Source: Sediminicola luteus
Lineage (GTDB): Bacteria; Bacteroidota; Bacteroidia; Flavobacteriales; Flavobacteriaceae
Length of the DNA stretch: 64,000 bases
Direction of reading: 5' to 3'
NCBI RefSeq assembly: GCF_002514735.1
Contig: NZ_NBWU01000001.1
Span: forward strand, 1,240,001-1,304,000
In this document: positions 43,165 to 52,000 of the stretch, piece after piece
How positions within the stretch are numbered: the stretch's first letter is position 1
Layout of the letters: every line of letters begins with the position of its first letter
Notes under the pieces: model-generated
What the model saw: only the letters and a program-made list of their open reading frames with translations
What the model was told of the DNA's origin: nothing
Database searches by the model: none
Program-made: the position numbers and the translations under genes

Positions 43165-44280
43165 ATGATCAAAAGAAGGCTGGAAGAAAGTATACGGAAT
43201 AGTATTAATAAGGGCAAGGCTATTTTATTGGTAGGGCCCCGACAAGTTGGGAAAACGACTTTGATCAAGTCGATGCTGGCCCACGACGATTATTTGTTTT
43301 TAGATGGCGACGACCCAAGTGTGCGCGAAAGTCTCACCGATGTCAATACCGCCAGATTAAGGCAGATCATTGGCCGGCATAGTCAGGTTTTTATAGACGA
43401 AGCCCAACGTATTCCCCAAATCGGAATTACCTTAAAATTGATTACCGATCAAATAGAAGGTGTTCAACTTTGGGTAAGCGGTTCGTCGGCATTCGAACTT
43501 AGTGACCATACCATGGAGCCTTTAACGGGTAGAAAACGGGAATATCTGTTATATCCGTTTTCTTGGTCGGAATTAGAAGATCATTTTGGCTATATGGCCA
43601 TGCAGCAGCAATTGGAACTGCGGTTGCGTTATGGCATGTATCCCGAAGTAGTGAATAGCCCAGGGGAAGAGGTGATGGTGTTACAAGAATTGGCAAACAG
43701 TTATCTGTATAAAGATGTATTGGCTTTTGGGGGGATTCGAAAACCCCAGGTGTTGGATAAACTATTAAAAGCATTGGCCCTGCAAGTGGGGCATGAGGTG
43801 AGTTATAACGAATTGGCCCAATTGGTAGGGGTAGACAAGAATACGGTGTCTACTTATATAGATTTGCTGGAGAAGAGTTATGTAATCTTTAGATTGGGTA
43901 GTTTTAGCCGTAACCTTCGTAATGAGATTAAGCGAGGGCAAAAAATCTATTTTTACGATAACGGTATTCGCAATATGTTGATAGGTAATTTCAACGACTT
44001 GGATTTACGTACTGATGTGGGTGCCCTTTGGGAAAATTTTTTGGTCTGTGAACGGCAAAAGAAACAGATGTACGAAGGCGCCATTACACAAAGCTACTTT
44101 TGGCGTACCGTGGCACAACAAGAAATAGATTATATAGAGGAAGGCCATGGTGAAATAAAGGGTTACGAGTTTAAATGGAACACCAAGGCCAAAATCAAAA
44201 AGCACCTAGCTTTTAAACAAGCTTATAATGCAGAGCTAAGTGTGGTACATCGTGAGAATTTTAGGGAGTTTATAAGCTAA
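43165..44280 (+). CDS. DUF4143-type AAA+ ATPase
   Basis: A 371-residue protein. AAA core: Walker A ILLVGPRQVGKTTL (residues about 20-33), Walker B QVFIDEAQRIPQ, and sensor WVSGSSAFELSD. Residues about 200-245 are a winged helix (NELAQLVGVDKNTVSTYIDLLEK) followed by the DUF4143 PD-(D/E)xK-like end (YFWRTVAQQEIDYIEEGHGEIKGYEFKW). The family is widespread, often horizontally moved, and its role is unknown; the Asp/Glu/Lys pattern hints at a nuclease-like fold. The gene has unusual upstream repeats and converges on the Gfo/Idh gene with an 11-base overlap. Confidence 0.85.
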   Translation: MIKRRLEESIRNSINKGKAILLVGPRQVGKTTLIKSMLAHDDYLFLDGDDPSVRESLTDVNTARLRQIIGRHSQVFIDEAQRIPQIGITLKLITDQIEGVQLWVSGSSAFELSDHTMEPLTGRKREYLLYPFSWSELEDHFGYMAMQQQLELRLRYGMYPEVVNSPGEEVMVLQELANSYLYKDVLAFGGIRKPQVLDKLLKALALQVGHEVSYNELAQLVGVDKNTVSTYIDLLEKSYVIFRLGSFSRNLRNEIKRGQKIYFYDNGIRNMLIGNFNDLDLRTDVGALWENFLVCERQKKQMYEGAITQSYFWRTVAQQEIDYIEEGHGEIKGYEFKWNTKAKIKKHLAFKQAYNAELSVVHRENFREFIS

Positions 44281-45331
44281 TCGTCATTCCCGTACGTACC
44301 GATTCGTCTGCCGCCAATACTATTCGGAGACTGTTTACGGCATCTTTCCAATGATCTTCCAGCGATTCATTTTCGGTTATGGTCCGTAACAAATATTCTT
44401 GTTCCAAACGGCACAGGCCGTCGTGGTCGGGTTCGGCCGCGGTATCGATGCGTTCATCCGAATTAATGAATTTTCCCTGCTCATTTAACTGCCCATGGTG
44501 TAGTATAAGTCCTCCGGTTTGGGTATGTCCTTCTACATCATCGGAAGCCCCTTTTGGGGTATCGGTAATGGAAACGGATCCTTTGGGGCCGATCACATCT
44601 TTGATAAAAGTGGCGGTCTCGCTCATCATAGGACCCCAACCGGCTTCGTACCAGCCTACCGAGCCGTCTTTAAAACGTACCTGAAGCTGACCGTAATTAT
44701 ACATTTCCGAATCTATCTCCTCCGAAAGCCGTACTCCTATGGCGCTAACACTCACCGGGGTCGATTGGGTCATGCTGCACATGATGTCTACATAATGTAC
44801 CCCACAGTCCACAATGGGCGACATGCTTTGCATCAGTTGTTTATGGGTATGCCATTGGTCGGCCGAACTTTGTTGGTTCAGGTTCATCCGCATCACCAAA
44901 GGTTTGCCCAAGCTACGGGCGGTTTCTACGAATTTGGTCCAAGACGGATGTACCCGTAGAATGTATCCTACGACGAGTTTCAGTTCTTTTTCCCGTGCCA
45001 GATTTACCAAATCTTGGGCGTCGGCCACGGTGGTAGCCATGGGCTTTTCCAAGAACACATGGCAACCTGCCTCTAAACTGGCTTTGGCATAGGTATAATG
45101 GGTATCGGGATAGGTATTGATCGAAACTACATCGGGTTTCGTAGCAGCAAGGGCCTTTTCAAAGTCGGCATAGGTGGGATAGCCTCCCAATTCTTGTGAT
45201 AGGCTTTCCCGACTTTTTTCGGTACGGCTTACCAAACCTACGATTTCAAAACCCGAAAGTTGGCGATAGGCCAAGGCATGTGAACGGCCCATATGGCCAC
45301 AACCTACAACCAAAACCCGTAATGCGGCCAT
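44270..45331 (-). CDS. Gfo/Idh/MocA-family NAD(P)-dependent oxidoreductase
   Basis: A 353-residue protein with the N-terminal Rossmann motif VLVVGCGHMGRSHA, the family EKPMATTV block near residue 96 containing the catalytic Lys, and GVHYVDIM in the C-terminal domain. It oxidises or reduces a sugar, inositol or related hydroxyl; which one is not known. It begins three bases after the S41 protease stop, so it probably shares the rnpA-S41 transcript. No signal peptide is present. Confidence 0.9.
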   Translation of the reverse strand: MAALRVLVVGCGHMGRSHALAYRQLSGFEIVGLVSRTEKSRESLSQELGGYPTYADFEKALAATKPDVVSINTYPDTHYTYAKASLEAGCHVFLEKPMATTVADAQDLVNLAREKELKLVVGYILRVHPSWTKFVETARSLGKPLVMRMNLNQQSSADQWHTHKQLMQSMSPIVDCGVHYVDIMCSMTQSTPVSVSAIGVRLSEEIDSEMYNYGQLQVRFKDGSVGWYEAGWGPMMSETATFIKDVIGPKGSVSITDTPKGASDDVEGHTQTGGLILHHGQLNEQGKFINSDERIDTAAEPDHDGLCRLEQEYLLRTITENESLEDHWKDAVNSLRIVLAADESVRTGMTISL

Positions 45332-45333
45332 GT

Positions 45334-46962
45334 TTATTGCAGTATTTTTTGGTATTCACTTGGGTTACCCAAAAGTTCAGTAGCCGCTAAAATAGCCTCG
45401 TCTTTCTTCAAATAACGCTCATATAGTCCTTCGCGATAGAAGTAGCGTTTTACGATCTCATCTTCCAAACTTTTCGAAAGTTCTTTTTGGTATTGGTCCA
45501 AGGCACTTATCTTTCCCGCTTTGATCTCTTGTTGCAAGGCTTTGTATTTGGCCGTAATCTCTGGGCCATATAGGGCAATATCATCTGCCGCAAGGGCTTT
45601 TTCCAAGGCCTCTTCGGTTGGGGTCTGGTAGTCTATGCCCCTTTTCGACACAAATGCGGTAAAATCGTTAAAGTCGGCTTCTGTAAAATCCAAGTCCTCT
45701 GGTTTGGCCAATTGATGGCTATAATGGTATTGGGTGGCATAATCGAACAAAACCAAATTGGCTTCCAAAGCTTTGGTAAAATCATTTGATTGTAGAGATG
45801 CTATCTCGATATCGGGTAATACGCCACCACCATCTTGAACTGGCCTACCGTTTCGGGTTTTGTAATTGTTGAATTGAGTATTGCGTTTGGCATTTCCTTT
45901 TTCGTCCCTATGCCAATAATCTAGTGCTTGAATACAGCGTCCCGAAGGCGTATAATAGCGCGAAATGGTTACCTTGAGTTGGGTGCCATAGGCCAATTTC
46001 ATGGGTCGTTGTACCAACCCTTTCCCGAAACTGCGAGCCCCTATGACCACCGCCCTATCGAGGTCTTGTAAACTACCCGATACGATTTCGGAGGCCGATG
46101 CCGAGCGACCGTTGACCAAAACGGCCAAAGGAATTTCGGTATCAATGGGTTTCTTTTTGGTAAAGTATTCTTTGTTGAATTTTTTGACTTGTCCACGGGT
46201 GGTAACGATCAACTCATCTTTGGGCACAAAGAGATTGGTAACGTTTATGGCTTCGGTCAATAGTCCGCCCGGGTTGCCACGTAGGTCCAAAATGATACGT
46301 TCGGCCCCTAGGTCTTTTAGGTTTTCTAGGGCTTCTTGGGTTTGTGCAGAGGCTTTTTTGTTAAAGCGCGATAATACGATATAGCCGGTTTTATCGTCTA
46401 CCATTTTAAAGAAGGGTACCGCATCTACATCTACCTGACCCCGGGTAAGGGTGGTTTTATGGGTCTCACCCTGTCTTTTATACACTAATTCGACATCGGA
46501 ATTCTTGGCCCCTTTCAACAGTTCAACGGCATCATCCTTAAGGTCGGCCACAGCACTACCGGCGATTTCCAGTATCTCGTCCCCGGCCTTTAACCCGGCC
46601 AAATCGGCGGCGTAACCTTTGTAGGGCTCTATGATGATGAGTTTGTTTTCGGTGGAGCGTACCAAGGCTCCGATCCCGGAATACACCCCCGCATTGTTCA
46701 TACGATAGGTCTCTACATCTTGCTCGTTCATATAGGTGGTGTAGGGATCTAAATCTTCGAGCATATTTTTAATGGCGGTATCCATGAGCTCGGCCGGATT
46801 GGTCTCATCTACATAATTCATGTTCAATTGCTTGAACAAGGTGGTAAAGATCTCTACCTGTTTGGCGATTTCGAAGAATCCGCTTTTGTATCCCGAGGCT
46901 ACGAACAATACCCCAACCGCTAGAATGAGGACACTGAACTTTTTGAATTTATTTGGGTTCAT
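45334..46962 (-). CDS. S41 (C-terminal processing) serine protease with PDZ domain
   Basis: About 542 residues from the ATG at 46962. An upstream extension of 52 residues inside rnpA is rejected. An N-terminal membrane segment (FSVLILAVGVLFVASGY) leads to a PDZ domain (VYSGIGALVRSTENKLIIIEPYKGYAADLAGLKAGDEILEI) and the S41 catalytic region with the Ser in NGRSASASEIVSGSL and the Lys in GARSFGKGLVQ. It cleaves C-terminal regions of periplasmic proteins. It overlaps rnpA by 14 bases, an arrangement common in Flavobacteria. Confidence 0.93.
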   Translation of the reverse strand: MNPNKFKKFSVLILAVGVLFVASGYKSGFFEIAKQVEIFTTLFKQLNMNYVDETNPAELMDTAIKNMLEDLDPYTTYMNEQDVETYRMNNAGVYSGIGALVRSTENKLIIIEPYKGYAADLAGLKAGDEILEIAGSAVADLKDDAVELLKGAKNSDVELVYKRQGETHKTTLTRGQVDVDAVPFFKMVDDKTGYIVLSRFNKKASAQTQEALENLKDLGAERIILDLRGNPGGLLTEAINVTNLFVPKDELIVTTRGQVKKFNKEYFTKKKPIDTEIPLAVLVNGRSASASEIVSGSLQDLDRAVVIGARSFGKGLVQRPMKLAYGTQLKVTISRYYTPSGRCIQALDYWHRDEKGNAKRNTQFNNYKTRNGRPVQDGGGVLPDIEIASLQSNDFTKALEANLVLFDYATQYHYSHQLAKPEDLDFTEADFNDFTAFVSKRGIDYQTPTEEALEKALAADDIALYGPEITAKYKALQQEIKAGKISALDQYQKELSKSLEDEIVKRYFYREGLYERYLKKDEAILAATELLGNPSEYQKILQ

Positions 46963-47350
46963 CTGATAGCTGTTTTTGGAATTTTTCCGCCACTTTTTCC
47001 AGGGCTTTATGTACTGCCTGTTGTGTAGGAATTTCTTTTCCAATATATAAAAATAGGAACGCGTAGGCTGTTGTATTGTTGTTAAAAAACAGTGATTTTC
47101 GATGGCGATACCCTTCACGCATCAATCGTTTGATGCGATTGCGGGTTACGGCTAACTTAAATCGCCTTTTGGGAACGGTGACCCCAGCTTGGGTAACCGT
47201 TTTGGTTGTCGTGGGCAAATACACCAGTTTTAATGGGTAATGGGAGACCGAATGACCCTGCTCGAACAAGGCTGCAATCTGTTTGCGGCTTTTTAATTTT
47301 TCTTGTTTGGGGAAACTGGCACCCGCCGTGTTCTGGGGTAAAGCTGTCAT
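46949..47350 (-). CDS. rnpA: Ribonuclease P protein component
   Basis: A 133-residue basic protein with the RnpA signature RFKLAVTRNRIKRLMRE near residues 65-81 and the preceding LVYLPTTTKTVTQAGVTVPKR strand region. It binds the RNase P RNA and helps mature the 5' ends of tRNA precursors. The usual rpmH neighbour is absent; the gene instead overlaps the S41 protease gene by 14 bases. The -7 box TACTTTTG (47355-47362) ends four bases before the ATG, so the mRNA may be leaderless. Confidence 0.96.
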   Translation of the reverse strand: MTALPQNTAGASFPKQEKLKSRKQIAALFEQGHSVSHYPLKLVYLPTTTKTVTQAGVTVPKRRFKLAVTRNRIKRLMREGYRHRKSLFFNNNTTAYAFLFLYIGKEIPTQQAVHKALEKVAEKFQKQLSDEPK

Positions 47351-47354
47351 AGTT

Positions 47355-47362
47355 CAAAAGTA
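47355..47362 (-). promoter_or_regulatory. -7 box of rnpA, leaving almost no leader
   Basis: The minus strand reads TACTTTTG immediately upstream of the rnpA ATG with a four-base spacer. Since transcription usually starts about seven bases after this box, initiation would fall at or within the start codon. Confidence 0.5.
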
Positions 47363-47388
47363 AAGTAATTTATAATACCCCCCTTGTA

Positions 47389-47405
47389 TTCCCCCGGAGG
47401 GGGAA
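47389..47405. repeat. Perfect GC-rich hairpin upstream of rnpA
   Basis: TTCCCCC and GGGGGAA form a perfect 7-bp stem around a GGA loop. It lies between the M1 peptidase terminator and the rnpA promoter. Without a T-run it is not a typical terminator; it may be an operator or an insulating structure. Confidence 0.4.
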
Positions 47406-47444
47406 GAACTGACCCTGATAGTTTGAAGGATTTAGTAAGTAAAT

Positions 47445-47475
47445 AAAAAACCCCGACCAATGGCCGGGGTCTTTT
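47445..47475 (-). terminator. Rho-independent terminator of the S8-M1 peptidase operon
   Basis: On the minus strand GACCCCGGCC pairs with GGTCGGGGTT around a short loop (core CCCCG/CGGGG) and is followed by a run of six T. It lies about 20 bases after the M1 stop codon. Confidence 0.8.
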
Positions 47476-47494
47476 CAACTATTTTGACTGACTG

Positions 47495-49348
47495 CTACTC
47501 TGCAGTAAACGTATTGTTGTTCAGATCTACATCGGCCATAAGGGCAGAAGGATCTAGTTGTATCCCCTTAACCTCCGACAGTGGTCTGTCTATGGTAAAT
47601 TCATAGGTAGGGTTGGTCCAAGGCCAATCTTCCAAAACCGTTCTTTTTAAGCTCGGATACGGATTCGCTTTTTCGCCGCGCATCATACGCAATGGGGCGT
47701 AAAAGGTTTCTTGGGTGCCGTCTTTGTAGACCACTAAAATGTCCAAAGGCATGGGCATAAGACCGATACGCTCCAAACTAATCTTGGTTTTGTTCCCTTC
47801 GGCGGTTACTTCTTTTACCCCGTAATCGATGGTGTTGGTGGTTTGGGTCCAATCGGTTAGGTACCAATCGAGCTCAAGACCCGACACCTTTTCTGCCGTA
47901 CGTTTGATATCGTTGGGCGTAGGGTGTTTAAACTTAAAGTCTTCAAAATATTTCTGAAGGGTCTGCATCAGTTTATCCTGACCGATTACATAGCCCAATT
48001 GCGACAAGAAGATGCTTCCTTTGCTATAGGCGGCAATGCCGTAAGGCATATTTTCGGCATAGCGGTCGGCATGGGTACTTTGAGGCTGTTCCTTACCCGA
48101 TTTTACCAAATAGTAATAATTTCTATAGCTACCTTCGAATACATTGGTCTTGCCTTGCTCCATAATCTGGTTCATGCATAGGTCGGATATAAAGGTGGTA
48201 AAACCTTCATCCATCCATTCGTGTTTGCTTTCGTTCGTGGCCAATACATGTTGGAACCAAGAGTGGGCCATTTCGTGAACCATAACCCCAACCAAACTGC
48301 CAAATTTACGTTCTCCGGTAATTAGGGTACTCATGGCATATTCCATACCGCCATCGCCCCCTTGTACTACGGAATATTGGTCATAAGGGTATTTTCCGAC
48401 ATTGTTGCTAAAGAATTCCATGGCTGCGGCGGTCTTGGGCTGCAAACGCTTCCATTTTTCTTCCAATTCAGGCTTGTTCTTGTAAAAGAAATGCAGGGTT
48501 GGTCCTCCTTCTACAGGATATACGTCGTGAACATATTCTGGATCGGCACCCCACATAAAGTCGTGGACCATGGGGGCTTTAAAATGCCAGGTAAGGGTTT
48601 TTCCCCTTTGCTTTTTCACCTTGATTCCGGGAGCCTCATAGCCATGCCCGATTTCTTGCGGATTTTGCAGGTACCCAGTACCTCCGATAGTGTAGGTTTT
48701 ATCTATGGTGATCTTTACATCGTAATCGCCCCAAACACCGTGGAACTCCCTAGCGATATAGGGATGTGCATGCCAACCTTCAAAATCGTATTCGGCCAAT
48801 TTGGGGTACCATTGACTCATGGATAAAGCGACCCCTTCTTTGGAATTACGGCCCGAGCGACGGATCTGTAACGGCACTTGCCCGTTAAATTCCATGTCGA
48901 ACGTAGTTTTGGATCCGGGTTGAAGCGGTGTGGCCAATTCGACCACCAACACGGTACCTTCGGTGGTATGTTTTACGGCTACCCCATCTTGTTTAAGGTC
49001 GGTAACTTTTAAAAAGCCAATCTCGTCTTCACTTAAACTGGCGATCCTACTTTTCTTGTCGGTCGTGGTCATACGCCCATCGGGATCTTTGATATTCTGA
49101 AGGCGAATATCCATTTCACTCCCTGGCTGGAAGGCGTTGAAATACAAATGATAATATACCCGGTTCAATACATCGGGGGAGTTATTGGTATACACCAATT
49201 TTTGGGTACCCGTGTAACGATAGGTCTTAACATCCATATCGATGTTCATGGTGTAATCGACATGTTGCTGCCAGTACCCGGGGGTTTGTGCCTGTAGGGA
49301 AAATAATCCCAAACAAATGAAAACGCAGTTCAATAGTTTTTGGAGCAT
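47495..49348 (-). CDS. M1-family zinc aminopeptidase, exported
   Basis: A 617-residue protein with a signal peptide (LLNCVFICLGLFSLQAQ). VMVHEMAHSWFQ near residue 358 is the HExxH zinc site and HEWMDEGFTTF, 19 residues on, supplies the third ligand. The substrate-anchoring exopeptidase motif is GGDGGMEYAMST, a variant of GxMEN, so cleavage preference may differ from classic aminopeptidase N. It degrades peptides in the periplasm or outside the cell. It follows the S8 protease by nine bases and ends at a strong terminator. Confidence 0.92.
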   Translation of the reverse strand: MLQKLLNCVFICLGLFSLQAQTPGYWQQHVDYTMNIDMDVKTYRYTGTQKLVYTNNSPDVLNRVYYHLYFNAFQPGSEMDIRLQNIKDPDGRMTTTDKKSRIASLSEDEIGFLKVTDLKQDGVAVKHTTEGTVLVVELATPLQPGSKTTFDMEFNGQVPLQIRRSGRNSKEGVALSMSQWYPKLAEYDFEGWHAHPYIAREFHGVWGDYDVKITIDKTYTIGGTGYLQNPQEIGHGYEAPGIKVKKQRGKTLTWHFKAPMVHDFMWGADPEYVHDVYPVEGGPTLHFFYKNKPELEEKWKRLQPKTAAAMEFFSNNVGKYPYDQYSVVQGGDGGMEYAMSTLITGERKFGSLVGVMVHEMAHSWFQHVLATNESKHEWMDEGFTTFISDLCMNQIMEQGKTNVFEGSYRNYYYLVKSGKEQPQSTHADRYAENMPYGIAAYSKGSIFLSQLGYVIGQDKLMQTLQKYFEDFKFKHPTPNDIKRTAEKVSGLELDWYLTDWTQTTNTIDYGVKEVTAEGNKTKISLERIGLMPMPLDILVVYKDGTQETFYAPLRMMRGEKANPYPSLKRTVLEDWPWTNPTYEFTIDRPLSEVKGIQLDPSALMADVDLNNNTFTAE

Positions 49349-49357
49349 AGGAGTAGT

Positions 49358-51010
49358 TTATAGGTTTACTTTACCTTTTGATACTTGTTCCGCCAAGATA
49401 AGGGCATTATACAAATTGGCCATTTTTCCGGAAGAGGTAACATCGCCAAAAGATTTTACGTTGTTATCATCACCAGCCACTATAACCTCGGTATTCAAGG
49501 ATACACCCGATTCCATAATAATCTTTTTGATCTGCCCGGCTTTAAGGTTAGGATATTTACCCCAGACCACGGCAGCTACACCGGCCACGGCAGGAGCTGC
49601 CATAGAGGTACCTCCCATAGTTTTGTACTTGCTTTCGGGAACGGTGGAGTAGATTTTAGCGCCTGGTGCCAGTACATCTACATTGATCTTACCATAATTG
49701 GAGAAACTTGCCACCATTTCTGGGCCGTATTTCGGTGCCAAGGCCCCTACGGTTATTACATTGTCGGCCATTTCTGGTCCGTTATTGATTTGGTCGTTCG
49801 GGAAATTCGGATTGGCCGGGTCATCTAGATCCTCACCATCGTTTCCGGCGGCATGTACGATCAATACGTCATTTTTAGCGGCGTATTTAATGGCATCGTA
49901 TACCCAATCGGCATTCGGTGAATATGATTTACCGAAACTACAGTTAATGATCTTGGCACCATTGTCAACGGCATAACGTATACCTAGGGCAATATCTTTA
50001 TCGTATTCGTCTCCGTTAGGAACGGCTCGAATCGACATCAGTTCTACGTTGTTGGCCACCCCATTGGCACCTAAACCATTGTTGCGTTCCGCTGCGATAA
50101 TTCCGGCTACGTGGGTACCATGGCTCTCATCTTCCTTAACATGGCTAGGGTTACCATTACCATACTTGGTGTCTTTAATGTCGTAGGGATTATCGCCCAC
50201 AACTTTACGACCGTCAAAGGCTACATTAAGGTTATAATCTACCGATTCGGTTAGGTAATCTACATACCCTTTCATCTCTTCCAATACATCTGGAATGTTC
50301 GTGGCACCTGGAATATTTTGTGCAAATGCGAAGGCTTGCGATAAAATGCCCGAGTTTTGGATCATACTGGCATCTTTGGCAGCCAATGCCCTTAACTCTT
50401 CTTGGGTGTAATCTTCTTTACCCAAAGCTTTGGCCACACTTTGGTGGGCTTCGTTAATGGCCGAATAAATGGCGCCTATCTGGGTTTTTTCGGCCGAATC
50501 TTTGGTCAGTTTTTCATTGAGTTCGTTCTGTGCGGCAGTCTGTAAAGTGGCATCGCCCAATTTTAACTTTACGATACGGGTCATTTCTAGGTTTTCGTTA
50601 TAAGAATCGCCTAGGAAATTGTACCCATGTACATCGTCTATATACCCATTGCCATCGTCGTCTTTACCATTACCGGCAATTTCCTTTTTATTGGTCCAAA
50701 GTACATCGTCTAGATCTTCATGCTCTAAATCCATACCCGAATCCAATACGGCTACGATTATGGTCTTGCCTTTTTTGTTACCCAATAGCTCGGCATAGGC
50801 CTTATCTACACTCATACCGGGAATGGTATCGGTAATCAAATCGGTATGGCCCCAATGTTGCTTTTCTTTTTCGGTGAGCTCCTCGATCTTAAGGGGCATG
50901 GTATCTATATTCTCAATGGGCGTGGAAACTAAAGGCTGTGTCCCTGAACAGGCGACCAATAATGCGGCCATCCCGAGGGATCCCAGTGTTCCGTTAAACG
51001 TCAACTTCAT
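49358..51010 (-). CDS. S8 (subtilisin-like) serine protease lipoprotein
   Basis: About 550 residues. The start is placed at the ATG at 51010; a TTG three codons upstream also exists. The lipobox LLVAC anchors the protein. The triad is seen in AVLDSGMDLEHEDL (Asp near residue 90), DESHGTHVAGI (His near 297) and MGGTSMAAPAVAG (Ser near 469). A 200-residue insertion separates Asp from His, as in several Bacteroidota enzymes. It likely works with the M1 aminopeptidase to digest external protein, given their co-transcription. Confidence 0.93.
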   Translation of the reverse strand: MKLTFNGTLGSLGMAALLVACSGTQPLVSTPIENIDTMPLKIEELTEKEKQHWGHTDLITDTIPGMSVDKAYAELLGNKKGKTIIVAVLDSGMDLEHEDLDDVLWTNKKEIAGNGKDDDGNGYIDDVHGYNFLGDSYNENLEMTRIVKLKLGDATLQTAAQNELNEKLTKDSAEKTQIGAIYSAINEAHQSVAKALGKEDYTQEELRALAAKDASMIQNSGILSQAFAFAQNIPGATNIPDVLEEMKGYVDYLTESVDYNLNVAFDGRKVVGDNPYDIKDTKYGNGNPSHVKEDESHGTHVAGIIAAERNNGLGANGVANNVELMSIRAVPNGDEYDKDIALGIRYAVDNGAKIINCSFGKSYSPNADWVYDAIKYAAKNDVLIVHAAGNDGEDLDDPANPNFPNDQINNGPEMADNVITVGALAPKYGPEMVASFSNYGKINVDVLAPGAKIYSTVPESKYKTMGGTSMAAPAVAGVAAVVWGKYPNLKAGQIKKIIMESGVSLNTEVIVAGDDNNVKSFGDVTSSGKMANLYNALILAEQVSKGKVNL

Positions 51011-51049
51011 ATGCTTCAAATTAAATTCCTCTTGTTGTTATTTGTAGTA

Positions 51050-51913
51050 TTAGCTATTAAAAAGTTCTTCGAAAGTAAAAATAGTATTGACCCTGGCCCC
51101 TTTTGGGGTCTCTTTTAAGGTACAAAGCTGGTTGTGGGCATCGTGCTCAAAGAACAGATACAGGTTCTGTTCCAAGGCAGTCTGCATAAACCGTGCCTTT
51201 TCGTCCATACTGAGTAAGGGTCGGGTATCATAACCAGTAACATAAGGTAGGGGTATGTGGCCTACGGTGGGTACCAAATCGGCGGCGAAAACTAGGGTTA
51301 TTCCCTTGTAGGTAATCTGGGGCAGCATTTGTTTTTCGGTATGCCCATCCATAAACCAGATGGAAAAACCCAATTCAGATTCTTTTTGGAACATGGCACC
51401 ACTGCGCTCAATAAAGCGCAATTGTCCGCTTTCTTCCATGGGTAACAAGTTCTCTTTAAGAAACGAGGCTTTTTCCCTTACATTGGGTTCCGTTGCCCAT
51501 TTCCAGTGGTTTTCGTTGGTCCAGAAAAGGGCATTTTTAAAGGCAGGACGGTAGCCGGTGCGATCATCGTTCCATTCAATACTACCGCCGCAATGATCAA
51601 AGTGCAGGTGGGTCATAAACACATCGGTAATATCGTCTCTATGGAAACCGTGGGCGGCCAAAGATGCATCTAAACTGTGGTCTCCCCAAAGGTTGTAATA
51701 CCCAAAAAATTTATCGGATTGCTTGTTGCCCAGACCGGTATCGATTAAGACCAACCGATCCCCGTCTTCAATTAAAAGACTTCGGGCGGCAATGTCTATG
51801 AGGTTATTGGCATCGGACGGATTGGTACGCTGCCAAATGCTTTTGGGAACCACCCCGAACATGGCCCCGCCGTCTAACTTAAAATTCCCTGTTTCAATGG
51901 GATATAGATTCAT
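51050..51913 (-). CDS. MBL-fold metallo-hydrolase
   Basis: A 287-residue metallo-beta-lactamase-fold enzyme with the metal motif THLHFDHCGG (HxHxDH), a later HTEKQM and a final EHDAHN. The first strands read VLIDTGLGNKQSDKFF. No signal peptide is found. Family members with this layout include lactonases such as AttM-like quorum quenchers, and other esterases, so the substrate is unknown. It precedes the S8 gene by 39 bases. Confidence 0.87.
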   Translation of the reverse strand: MNLYPIETGNFKLDGGAMFGVVPKSIWQRTNPSDANNLIDIAARSLLIEDGDRLVLIDTGLGNKQSDKFFGYYNLWGDHSLDASLAAHGFHRDDITDVFMTHLHFDHCGGSIEWNDDRTGYRPAFKNALFWTNENHWKWATEPNVREKASFLKENLLPMEESGQLRFIERSGAMFQKESELGFSIWFMDGHTEKQMLPQITYKGITLVFAADLVPTVGHIPLPYVTGYDTRPLLSMDEKARFMQTALEQNLYLFFEHDAHNQLCTLKETPKGARVNTIFTFEELFNS

Positions 51914-52000
51914 CTACAAAATGGTGTAAAGGTTTGCAAATTAAGAATTCTAAGAAGTTTTGGGGGAGGGAAACTACCTAATTTGGGCAATTTTTAACAC

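Noticed and set aside
46963-47118. N-terminal extension of the S41 protease by 52 residues
   Set aside because: It lies wholly inside rnpA in another frame and adds a basic non-signal sequence before the real membrane segment.
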